From: Paralvinella palmiformis
Lineage: Eukaryota; Annelida; Polychaeta; Terebellida; Alvinellidae
Direction of reading: 5' to 3'
Assembly (NCBI GenBank): GCA_025642065.1
Contig: JAODUP010000669.1
Coordinates: 1 to 64,000, forward strand
Length of the DNA: 64,000 nucleotides
Position 1 is the stretch's first letter; every line of letters starts with the position of its first letter. Shown here one piece after another: positions 1 to 9,839 of the stretch. The notes under the pieces are model-generated. The model searched no databases. It saw only the letters and a program-made list of their open reading frames with translations, and was not told the origin of the DNA. A program made the position numbers and the translations under genes.

Positions 1-665
1 CTTTTATCTTAGCACTGTTTAACCCCCCCCATCGGAAATATACCCTATTAAACACTCTCTATTACTGTGAGAAACTTGTGATAAATGTCATAATATTTTC
101 AACTACATTCAACATATGTCCGAGATAATTTCTGGTTTCGCAACGTCTGTAGTCACAATATGTGTCTTCTCGTAAGTGGGAAATCATATTAAATGCAAAA
201 ACATAATACAGTTTACATAAACCATATATTTCCATAATGTAATTGAATATTTTTGCCATAATAGCATATCATATAAGTCCGAGTTCATGTGACACATTAC
301 TGGGCATAGAACTAAATTATATCAGTGGGATCAGTATGAAACGATTGTAGTATCATATATTTTAAACATTGAATAACTGTCCTTTACTAATAATCAGTAA
401 ATACCTGAATTTAATAAAGATTATATTTCAAAGAATTGGTAATTGAAATTCACTTATAAACATTGCTATAATTTGTTTCGTATTGCATTATACATATGGT
501 AATGACCGCAAAATATCACAAATAATATGGGTGGTGAGTTTGCATTACACAAAATCTTAATTTCTATTAATAATTACCTGTCGACCATGTATATAAAACT
601 AGTCTTATAAAATAATTTGGACACCTTGCATCTATTTAATGAAGAAGAAATAACTAAAAATTAAT

Positions 666-738
666 TGGAGAATCCGGGTATCGATCCCGGTTCTTATCGT
701 ATGCTAAGAGAGCGCTCTACCATGTGAGCTAATCCCCC
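666..738 (-). tRNA. tRNA-Ala(AGC)-like gene, copy 1, anticodon arm damaged
   Basis: Read on the minus strand this is 73 nt with a GGGGGAT acceptor 5' strand pairing with ATTCTCC and a discriminator A. The D arm GCTC/GAGC is intact, and the T arm CCGGG/CCCGG has the ATCGATA loop seen in animal tRNA-Ala(AGC). The anticodon AGC is at 703-705 (GCT on the plus strand). The anticodon stem is CTCTC against ACGAT and pairs at only two of five positions, so this copy is probably a pseudogene. Confidence 0.75.
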
Positions 739-2249
739 TCACCAAAGATCAATACCTAACTCAATTTGTTGGAGGATACACCAGACTGTTATTCACATGT
801 GTAGGTTTATTTCGCTCAGTATAATCATTCACATTACGGGATAGCTAAAATTTTCCTACAATGTGAACTATACATAAGCATATGTACTTTTTTTTAAATA
901 TTTATATATTCTTGTAGTTCACTCCAACTAGCGGTTTATTTTAACTTATCTTGCTTACTGCAAACTCGTTTTCATTATTATTTATATACTACTATTACAA
1001 ATACCATTACTTCAACTGCTACTACTAATTATAATAATATCAACTGCCACAACAGTAATAATTAATTATGTAAAGAATATCATGAAATTATCATACGGAT
1101 ATAAAAATAGTTCAGTTTATTAACTGGAAAATCACCGGATTTTTATTAACACCGAATTTCCCTGAACAATTTCATGATTTTCGATCATGACGTTTTCTAC
1201 ATCAAAATACACAGAAGAGATAAAACACACATCTCTGGGAATACGAAGATATATTCAATAAGAATCGAACTATAGTAATTGTTTCAGAATATTAAAGTCA
1301 AAGTCATCAATGCACAATGACCATTTTATCGCGATTAGCTAGGTTTACTTTAATTAGTATAATAATCTTGTCACGGTAAGCATTTCTTCAGGATGATGGG
1401 TGGATTGATATCGATGAAATCGAATGCCTGGTAAATATGATATTTCAATTTTATCTTATGATACCCATTTGGAATAATTATTTACAGCCCACAGGGTCAA
1501 ACGAAAATCAATCCCAAACGTGTCTATCTGAAAAGAAGTACATCTTTATTATAGGTGTAATATAAAATCAATTGAAATTCGTACTTTTATCTTAGCACTG
1601 TTTAACTCCTCCCCCATCGGAAATATTACTCTATTAACACTCTCTATTACTGTGAGAAACTTGTGATAAATGTCATAATATTTTCAGCTACATTCAACAT
1701 ATGTCCGAGATAATTTCTGGTTTCGCAACGTCTGTAGTCACAATATGTGTCTTCTCGTAAGTGGGAAATCATATTAAATGCAAAAATATAATACATTTTA
1801 CATAAACCATATATTTTCACAATGTAATTGAATATTTTTGTCATAATAGCATATCATATAAGTTCGAGCTCATGTGACACATTACTAGGCATAGAACTAA
1901 ATTATATCAGTGGGATCAGTATGAAACGATTGTAGTATCATATATTTTAAACATTGAATAACTGTCCTTTACTAATAATCAGTAAATACCTGAATTTAAT
2001 AAAGATTATATTTCAAAGAATTGGTAATTGAAATTCACTTATAAACATTGCTATAATTTGTTTCGTATTGCATTATACATATGATAATGACGCAAAATAT
2101 CACAAATCATATGGGTGGTGAGTTTGCATTACACAAAATCTTAATTTCTATTAATAATTAACTGATGACCATGTATATAAAACTAGTCTTATATAATAAT
2201 TTGGACACCATGCAACTATTTAATGAAGAGATAATAACTAAAAATTATT

Positions 2250-2322
2250 TGGAGAATCCGGGTATCGATCCCGGTTCCTCTCGCATGCTAAGCAAGCTAT
2301 CTACCATGTGAGCTAATCCCCC
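2250..2322 (-). tRNA. tRNA-Ala(AGC)-like gene, copy 2, D arm damaged
   Basis: This is the 73-nt counterpart in the second tandem unit, with anticodon AGC at 2287-2289 (GCT on the plus strand). Acceptor and T arms match copy 1. The anticodon stem CTTGC/GCGAG is fully paired (one G-U). The D stem is GCTC against GATA, with only two pairs left. Function is doubtful, but the fold is better than copy 1 in the anticodon arm. Confidence 0.78.
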
Positions 2323-3118
2323 TCGCCAAAGATCACTAACTAACTCAATTTGTTGGAGGATGCACCAGACTGTTATTCACATATGTAGCTTTATTTCGCT
2401 CAGTATAATCGTTCACATTACAAGATAGATGAAATTATCGCACAGTGTGAACTATACATAAGCATATATATTATTTTATATTTATATATTCTTGGGTTCA
2501 TCCCAATCGGCGGTTTATTTTATCTTACCTTGCTTACTGCAAACTCGTTTTCATTATTATTTATATACTACTACTACAACTACTATTACTTCAACTGCTA
2601 CTAATAATTATAATAATATCAACTGCCATAACAGTAATAATGAATTATGTAAAGAATATCATGAAATGTTCATGCAGATATAGATATATTTATGTTTATT
2701 AACTGGAAAATCACCTGAATTTTAAAAACAGTGAATTTCCGTGAACAATTGCATGATTTTCGATCATGACGTTTTCTACATCAAAATACAGAGAAGAGAT
2801 AAAACACACATCTCTGGGAATACGAAGATATATTCAATAAGAATCGAACTATAGTAATCGTTTCAGAATATTAAAGTCAAGGTCATCTATGCACAATGAA
2901 CATTTTATCGCGATCAGCCAGGTTTACTTTAATTAGTGTAATGATCTTGTCTCGGTAAGTATTTCTTCAGGATGATTTAGTAGTGGCTTATGATACTCAT
3001 CTAGAATAATTATTTGTAGCCCACAATTTAAAAAATACCCGAAAAAATTAAAACAAAATATGTCTCAGAAATGGAGTACTTTTATAATAAGAATATAATA
3101 TAAAATCTTCTGAAATTC

Positions 3119-3480
3119 GTCCTTTTAATTTGGCCCACTTTGTTTTCGCACCCATCGGAAATAATGCTCTATTAACCCGGTCTATTAACACAATATGCAT
3201 CTTCTTTCCAGATTAATAATAAAATTCAAAAATATTAATAAAACTAAAAATTAGTGTGTCACAAATGCAGTAGTTCAAAAATATAAATCTAAAGCAAAAA
3301 ATCCTATTTTTAATTTGTCATCGTTTCTTTTGTTTCCTCGATCTAATATTGTAGTAAAGTTATGTATCGGTGTTACTAACTTGTGATAAATGTCAAAATA
3401 TTATGAGCCAATTTCCATCCATTTCAGAGTTTAGTTTCTCGTTTCATAACGTCTAGAGTCACATTACGCATCTTCTCGCG
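3119..3480. repeat. Decayed third copy of the tandem unit
   Basis: Pieces of the unit start recur here: a CCCATCGGAAATA-like segment near 3150, and the segment AACTTGTGATAAATGTCA near 3379 followed by a diverged match up to about 3480. The identity is much lower than between the first two units. The copy ends before the position where its tRNA would lie, and a LINE remnant follows. Confidence 0.65.
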
Positions 3481-3539
3481 GTGTTATATTGACGTTATGA
3501 TATAATATAAATATAATATTTAAAATTATTTATTGGCCC

Positions 3540-4928
3540 AACTGCTCAAAGGCACTGCAGAGCTTTGTCATTTCAACAACCTTCTCAAAATTCCTAGAAA
3601 TTCAGACCCTTAAAGAATGGGGGGAACATAAGTTCCATGAGTTTCAATTTAGTTTTGTTGGTAACAGAGGACCAGCAATGGCAGCTGCACTAACCCGTGA
3701 CATTCTAGACTATTGTATGAATAACAAATATCCTGTATATGTTTGTGCACTTGACACAGAAGCAATGCAATTATGTTCTCAAGGGCCAAAGACGTCGTCC
3801 CAGAATTATGTTGGCGCATAATTGTGACATGGTAAAGCAAACTGGTAGTGTACTTAAAGTGGGGAGAGAACATTAGCGAAGCTGTCCAGACCTGCAAGGA
3901 AACGAGACAAGGCAGACTTTGCTCACCATTTATATTCAATCTGCTTTGACAAGGCCTTGTTGGTCTTTTATCAAAGAAGAACTGTTGAATATCAATCAAT
4001 AAAGTGACTTACATTGTTTGTTGCTACGTTGATGATCTGCTGCTGTATAGCCTAAGCGTGTCTGGTCTTCAAAGATTGATTGGTGATGTGAATAAATATA
4101 TCACCAGACATGGACTACGTTTCAATCCTTCTAATGCCAACTGTGAGATGTTTGGTCAGAGCCCTTTCCAATACAAACGTTGGTATTTGGAGATAACGTC
4201 CCTTGAAGATGACCACGGAACTCACCTTGGTATCATTCAGGCTAATGATGCTCACAGTCGCAACTCGCAGAGCATTCCACGCCATGCACGGAGCTGCCCT
4301 ATGCGTTAATGGTTCTAACCATGGCACTATCACACACATACTCAATACTGCTGTCTATCTTTTACTGCTATATGGTTCAGAATGTGTCTACCACACAAAA
4401 ACACCTATGCACAATGCAGAAGTAACCCAAGCTAAATTATTAAAAGCTGCGCTTGACTTAAAGAGTTACTGTCATTGTTGCAGGCTCTCAAGATTCAGAA
4501 TTTGTGCAAGTCAGTTGAAATACAAGAATTACCCTTATGTAAGTCCATGTTTGATCAACTTCACGTGCAAATAAGTTTTACAATTTTTAACTTGGTCAAT
4601 ATATGAAAGGTGCTCACTCCAGTAAGCCAAATATTGTCCACAGAATATGTTGTACTTGTGATACATATGACATACCTTTTAGTGACTATATTTGCTATGG
4701 GTTGTACATGAAGACAATTAAACACAATCTTAAAAAGTACCAGAAAATGGGATTACTGACAGTGGCTCTTTTGTTTTCCGGTTTCCATATCAACAGTCCA
4801 GATCTGTGATAAAGCTCTTCTGTCACCGTTTTGGCAGTGTATTCTAGTCAATATGTATATACATATGCTTCATTTTAATATTATTTTATTTCGGTTGTAT
4901 CATGTATATGCTTTGGTGCAAATAAATA

Positions 4929-4933
<5 letters not shown>
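3540..4933 (+). mobile_element. Non-LTR (LINE) reverse transcriptase remnant
   Basis: Broken frames read as a LINE reverse transcriptase. Around 3615-3770 the translation includes FVGNRGPAMAAALTRDILDY and VYVCALDTE. Around 3900-3950 there is a GTRQGRLCSPFIFNLL-like motif. The catalytic box is YVDDLLLYS near 4027-4053, followed by a GLRFNPSNANCEMFG segment. Further on, LNTAVYLLLLYGSE near 4345 resembles the C-terminal region after the RT. Several frameshifts are present. The copy ends in an (AAAT)n-like tail at about 4921 that runs into an AT microsatellite. No endonuclease domain was seen, so it is 5' truncated. The clade is not determined. Confidence 0.85.

Positions 4934-4993
<60 letters not shown>
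4933..4993. repeat. (AT)n microsatellite
   Basis: About 60 bp of pure AT repeat directly after the A-rich tail of the LINE remnant. It probably grew from that tail. Confidence 0.97.
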
Positions 4994-4996
<3 letters not shown>

Positions 4997-4999
4997 CTT

Positions 5000-5780
5000 T
5001 CGGTCTCGATGCAGTTAACGACATTCACGAAGTGAATACTGAAGAAATAACCCTTATTGATCGAGCAACCGGCATGTTGGCGACTGGGATCTCTACTACG
5101 GGAACTTGGGCGATGTCGCTACAACAAGAGTTCCGCCGATGCCTACAACAATGCCTTGACTAGAAACGGACATACACGACCCCTTGGCCGTATCATGGAA
5201 TCTCTTTCGCTGCCGAAGTTTGCTAATCGACCCGGTGGGAGTAAAGCAATTCAAGAATCAGTGTTTATTGACTAATCTAGACGACAAGGGCAGTCGCGGA
5301 TCTCTAGAGTCTCTGTAGTCTAGCAAAGAGCTGGGTAGAACAGCTGCCGCCGTATATAGCATAGAGCTACAATACTTGGGGTAAACTGCAAATGAGACCT
5401 CGGGTGCAGTTGCAACAGTGTTGCAGCTAATGGAAACCAGTCTAGCAGTTGCCGAAATTGACGAGATCCTCAGAACTAGGGGTGACCCTCCACTAAACCT
5501 TCATGAGTTCAAGGAATTGGACAGAACAATGCAGACCATTCGAGGTAGGCCGACAAACAATATCGCCAAGCCACCCGAGCTCAATAAGCAGATCTCCATT
5601 GATAAACGCAAGTTCAACACGCAAAACATCCATGAATTTACTACGGTACGCATCGCAGAACGCCTGTAGGCCAAAGAAAACGGAAGAACATACCACCTGG
5701 AGACGACAGCAGAAAATCGAGAACCCTCATACAACCCTATCAGACAAATGATAAGCCAAATCCTGATCGAGGACAACGCT
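5000..5780 (+). other. Coding-like island of unknown origin
   Basis: This stretch is richer in G+C than its surroundings. It holds overlapping open frames of 50 to 80 codons on the plus strand (for example 5057-5275 and 5418-5669), plus an open stretch of about 55 codons from about 5000 in another frame that reads TLIDRATGMLATGIS. No family was recognised. Frame changes and stops suggest a decayed gene, possibly from a mobile element, but nothing in the translation proves it. Confidence 0.35.
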
Positions 5781-5866
5781 CGCTAAACATATCCGCGCTC
5801 TTGTGACGGTTATTTCAAATCTGGTGCTCGGCTCATGTAGTTAAAAGGCTGTACTAGAGGTGGGGG

Positions 5867-6403
5867 CATTGACCTGAAAGAAAAATAAACCGAACACAGC
5901 CGCCGATTTGACGGCAAACAGGTCCCAACTTCCGGTCGGGGCAAAAGGTAACGCAGACTGCTAAAATCAGGTTTATAAACATGGTGAATTATTGTTGTGT
6001 CGCTGGTTGCATAAGCCATGAGCGTGAAAGTAATACAAACGGGATGTCTTTTCATCGGTAAGTATAAGGAACAAATCTAAAATAGCTGTTAAAACTATTA
6101 TTATATTTAGCCTATTCGAAAAACCCCGGCCTGTCTCTGGCGTTGTATCCCAACTAAACTAGGTGTACAGACTTGCATAAAAGGAGATTTTACTATTTAA
6201 TTGCATTTAATAGGACAGGAGTAATACAGATTATATGCACACACAAAATTAGAATGCACACATCACAATAAATGCCCGTATTCATAGGTTCAAGACTCGA
6301 AGCGCAGCCGCTTTTTGCCCCTACCGGAAGTCAGCACTGTATAGTCATAGCGGCCCAATCAAACACCACTCAGTGCTCTGTCTAGTTTTCTTTCAGGTCA
6401 ATG
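5867..6403 (+). mobile_element. P-element-like miniature transposon carrying a THAP exon
   Basis: The left end starts CATTGACCTGAAAG at 5867, and the right end (6390-6403) is its exact reverse complement. Similarity between the arms extends inward for roughly 80-100 bp with gaps, including a shared TTCCGGT-GGGGCAAAA block at 5929-5946 and, inverted, 6312-6330. The 8 bp outside the ends are GGTGGGGG (5859-5866) and GGTGGAGG (6404-6411), a 7/8 match. P elements make 8-bp target duplications, start with CA and encode THAP-domain transposases, so the class is inferred from three agreeing signs. The transposase core is absent. Confidence 0.7.
5981..6057 (+). CDS. THAP zinc-finger first exon (partial gene)
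   Basis: From the ATG at 5981 the frame reads MVNYCCVAGCISHERESN and continues to MSFHR, then meets a strong donor GTAAGTAT at 6058. This is the start of a THAP domain (C2CH DNA-binding finger). It shows the first cysteine pair, Cys-x4-Cys (either of two adjacent cysteines could be the first ligand), and the conserved SFHR before the first intron. The later Cys, His and AVPTIF parts would lie in following exons and were not found within the element. An ETS-like ACTTCCGG site sits about 50 bp upstream. The exon lies inside the inverted-repeat element, so it is likely a transposase remnant rather than an independent host gene. Confidence 0.7.
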
Positions 6404-6738
6404 GGTGGAGGTTAGTAATGTCAATAGACTAATGGCATAAATGCCGTGGACCGCGCCATATAATGTGTCACCATTAGTATGCTAATTTTATGAGCATTGC
6501 GATAAGTTCACTTTTATGCCGCAATATGTTATGTTTTATCACTCGCGACAATTATGTTATGCTTTCCCACTCTTCATTATTTCAAATATTTAAATGTGTA
6601 GTGATAATCTACACTGAAGGTATGATTAGGTGAGCAGGTTTTAGTGCGGGGATGAAAAAGTATGGAAAATGTACATGACGTCTGTATGTGTTGTGTTTTT
6701 AGTGATTGTGTATGTCCGCTAATATGTCATAATTCGTT

Positions 6739-6740
<2 letters not shown>

Positions 6741-6787
<47 letters not shown>
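6741..6787. repeat. (TA)n microsatellite
   Basis: About 47 bp of pure TA repeat. Confidence 0.97.
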
Positions 6788-6790
<3 letters not shown>

Positions 6791-7327
6791 CATTTCAATT
6801 TTCTGTATATCTTTCATTATTTATGTCGAAGAATAGCGCATGGGCTAATGTTTTATTGCTATATTTGTATAACTTAGGGTGAGACTATGAATGTTTGAAT
6901 GTCTTGTGCATAAACCACGGAGGGGGGGGGAGGGGTCAATCATTTGGTATCTCACAAGAATTTACTATTCCCGGAGGCACAAAACGCATATGGAATGACA
7001 TTGCCACCGCCGAGCTGTTGCAGCTAGGGTCGAACATTGCTGGGAATTTGTCTAAGAGACAAAATTACAACTCTAGCCAATCCGACCCTGAACTTCTTCC
7101 GCATTTAAAAGTGAGAAGTTGGGTCTTGAACGTAATGCGGCTCTCTATAGGAAGTCAGTGCTGCTCCAAGAGCATGGATGTGATATGGTCTCGATTTTAT
7201 ATAACTATCACTATACTGCCACGATGAAGCAACCAGTGTCTCTCTCTCACTGCACCGCTCCTCTCCGTTGTTGACACGGCGAATATTGTGCCAATATTTG
7301 GCACGCCAACAAAAGGGACCGATAGAA

Positions 7328-7542
7328 ATGTGACAGAGCCTGGAACTACAGAAACCTGACGACTGAGAACGATAAAAGAGATAAAAGGTCAGCCTTGTAC
7401 AAGAAATACCACCAACGGATCAACTCCCTATGTGGAGTTCACACGTCGGAGCTCTTGTCACGATTGGCTAAGGACAAGAAAAAAGACGATATTCTAGTCT
7501 TGTCCGAAAACAAACTAAACACAATTGCCGAGCATATATAAT
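7328..7542 (+). pseudogene. Unrecognised coding-like fragment
   Basis: An open stretch of about 70 codons reads through ENDKRDKRSALYKKYHQRIN and ends in TIAEHI before a stop near 7542. It is lysine- and arginine-rich and has no upstream start codon in a good context. The composition looks like real protein rather than random AT-rich DNA. No family was recognised. It sits just before a LINE-type 3' tail on the opposite strand, so it may be mobile-element debris. Confidence 0.3.
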
Positions 7543-7544
7543 AA

Positions 7545-7612
7545 TAATCATAATATATGAAATTTATATAGTGCCCTATATAACCAGTAAGAAGGTTATT
7601 CTAAGGCGTTGT
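7545..7612 (-). mobile_element. LINE/SINE-type 3' tail fragment
   Basis: On the minus strand this reads CGCCTT, a spacer, then AGGGCACTATATAAATTTCA and an ATT-rich end. The same arrangement ends the SINE at 51320-51629. Only the tail is present. Confidence 0.5.
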
Positions 7613-8584
7613 CCTGGGTGGACGACCCTCGAAATACATGCCAAAGCCACTATAAAAGTTGCCGGTCTACGCAGACTAGGATCTGTTCATGCAGGAACGT
7701 TGTTGCTAAGCTGGGTGTTTACCTTGGATACGCTGCTCCCGTATTAACGCTGCTCCTAAGCTTCTAAAGCTTGTGCCGGCAATAGTTTGCCACTGGCTAT
7801 GCATATAACTCGTACGACGCCTGCATTGTATCTCAGCTTCGCAGAAAGCTACACATAATAACGCGTAGTGTGGCGTATATCAGCTACGAAGATTAGGGGT
7901 ATATCCGAACGGAGTGCGTCGGCTCAGAACCGCTATTGTGTATACTACTAATGACAGTATAGCGTTTGTTGTTCAATAAAGAAATGTACACTTTTTATGT
8001 ATTGGAATCACTATTTGGAAACATAAAGCAACATTCTACTTTTATGTTAAATAGCGGGTAAGTATGTACGGCATCACGATTGTGAGCACATTCTGCAGTG
8101 GGCGAATAATGGCGCAAAACGGAACTAAAAAAGATAATAAGTTTCAGACACAATTTAATTTTTACTCCCAAATTACTACTATTTCCACGTTCGACTCACA
8201 CGTACATAATCAAACGCACACGCACATTTCAGCTTATTGAATTTTAGGCAAATATTTTATAGCACCATACTGAAAGACATGGTTTGTAAGTGTCAAAATT
8301 GGTGTAAAGTGGTTGCCCTATGTACTAAATTAGGTATACGTAGTTAACGCTAACTAATAATTTACATATTACATATTACTAAGTACATGCATTTAAAGAC
8401 AAATAAACCGTCAAGACATTACATAAATATACCTTATGTTAAACATGTCGTTTGATGATTGAAGGATCACTGTTTCACTTTGTGCACATAGATGATGATT
8501 TAGCCTCGACGCTGACCACACCTGGGACACTGTCACACAAGTACGAGTCCGATTCAAACACACAGCCTAAAGCTTTAGCACCCC

Positions 8585-9637
8585 TCAGACTGACTCAATG
8601 ACTACGTAATGATTATAATCGTCATTTGGTACCCAATGTTCACCCAGAGTCATATTATACAAGAGCGTGTTGTATTCGGGTATGTCTTTATACCTCACCG
8701 TTATACCCGTACACAGCCAGCCAACCCACCAACTGAATGTGCCATTACTGATGATCACGTGGTCGCACGACGTCAAGATGGCCATATCCACTTCCGGCGA
8801 ATGGTTTGGGACGAATGTTACGTCTTCGCCTTCCAGATGTCGACGAGCCCAGTCCAGGTCATCCGAACACACGACGAAGTGAACCCTGCCGTATTTAGTC
8901 CTAAAGTACTTCATGGCATTTCGAAAGTAGCCGACGTCCGGAGGACCAAATCCCTTTTTCATCCAGTCTGCCTGGACCAAGTCGTCTCTTCTGGAATGGA
9001 TTCCGACCTTCAAAACGTTCTCATTTCTGAATCCGAAACTCCGGAAGAAGGCCGCCACCTGTCTTTTTACGTAATACCTGAATGTGAACTGTTTCCGGAT
9101 CTCGTTCGAAACATGAGCGAAAAACTTGTAATGCTGGAAGAACCCGTCTAACAGGACATCCTGTTTTTTGGCGCGCAAGGTCTTCACCGTTTCTTCGATG
9201 TTATACGGTACTTCGGTATCGTGCTGATTGTGAACGTAGAAGTCTTCCGTGTTCGCATCTTTCCACTCGCGTGATATCCATAAGGTGAACGCTTCGTCGA
9301 GATCCTGAAATTCCGTGCTCAAGATCGGAATTCGATTCGTCAGATTGGCTAATCCATAGAGCGCGCTGTATTGCCACATGGCATTACCGAGCCGTCCTTG
9401 TCGTATCACAGATAAAGCAAAGCGATTTCCAGGTTCTCGTCTAATCCCAATCCTGGAGTACTGTATAGGTTTTTCAAATAGATCCGTGATTCGAACGCGC
9501 AGCTTTAAATAGGAAGACGTGTACCAGCCGGTGTACATCAGAACAACGAGAACAACTGATGTGAACAGCCTGGTTGTGAACATTGCAGGATTCCTGTGAC
9601 CCACCTGCTTGGTATTTGCGAGCTGTTTGAATTCCAT
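8585..9637 (-). CDS. Alpha-1,2-fucosyltransferase-like protein (GT11), single exon
   Basis: This is a 350-residue type II membrane protein. It has a short N-terminal tail and one transmembrane anchor at about residues 20-42, followed by a lumenal catalytic domain. Motifs of glycosyltransferase family 11 (GDP-fucose to terminal galactose, in the Golgi) appear in order: GRLGNAMWQYSALYGLA (81-97), LDGFFQHYKFF (163-173), VGIHSRRDDL (211-220), FVVCSDDLDWA (254-264), then DMAIL (284-288) and IISNGTFSWWVGWL (295-308). The usual HxRRGD motif reads HSRRDD here, so the glycine is replaced by aspartate. Asn-x-Thr sites occur at residues 98, 298 and 328. In-frame TGA and TAA codons lie directly before the ATG, which fixes the start. 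The length suits the FUT1/FUT2 family. Acceptor specificity cannot be read from the sequence. Confidence 0.93.
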   Translation of the reverse strand: MEFKQLANTKQVGHRNPAMFTTRLFTSVVLVVLMYTGWYTSSYLKLRVRITDLFEKPIQYSRIGIRREPGNRFALSVIRQGRLGNAMWQYSALYGLANLTNRIPILSTEFQDLDEAFTLWISREWKDANTEDFYVHNQHDTEVPYNIEETVKTLRAKKQDVLLDGFFQHYKFFAHVSNEIRKQFTFRYYVKRQVAAFFRSFGFRNENVLKVGIHSRRDDLVQADWMKKGFGPPDVGYFRNAMKYFRTKYGRVHFVVCSDDLDWARRHLEGEDVTFVPNHSPEVDMAILTSCDHVIISNGTFSWWVGWLCTGITVRYKDIPEYNTLLYNMTLGEHWVPNDDYNHYVVIESV

Positions 9638-9839
9638 TTATCAACGTTTTGCTGCTCTTTGGCCTTCGGCCTTTTGTGTAATATCATCGACCGTATGAAA
9701 ACCTGTATCAAAACAACTGAACAACTTGTAGAGCGAAATAAAGCGAAATAAGAATATAGTTGGCCTGTAGAGACAAGTAAACCAAGGAACTATTGATTTC
9801 TTGGGGTGGTTCATAGAAAACATGCCATGCACAGAAACT

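Larger units (their letters stand above)
1..3118. repeat. 1.58-kb tandem duplication, two full units
   Basis: The sequence starting at 1 recurs from 1584 with high identity through about 3118, so the period is about 1583 bp. The second unit is slightly shorter because of a deletion near 2985. Each unit carries one tRNA-Ala-like gene on the minus strand and one 65-codon minus-strand open frame (62-259 and 1647-1844). Those two frames differ at only a few residues. I regard their similarity as a result of the duplication rather than proof of coding, since no known domain is visible. Confidence 0.9.

Noticed and set aside
62..1844. Two similar 65-codon minus-strand frames as a duplicated small gene
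   Set aside because: Their similarity follows from the tandem duplication, no domain or splice context is visible, and noncoding parts of the unit are just as similar.
8609..9151. 180-codon plus-strand frame opposite the fucosyltransferase
   Set aside because: It is the antisense shadow of a well-supported GT11 reading frame and has no recognisable domain.
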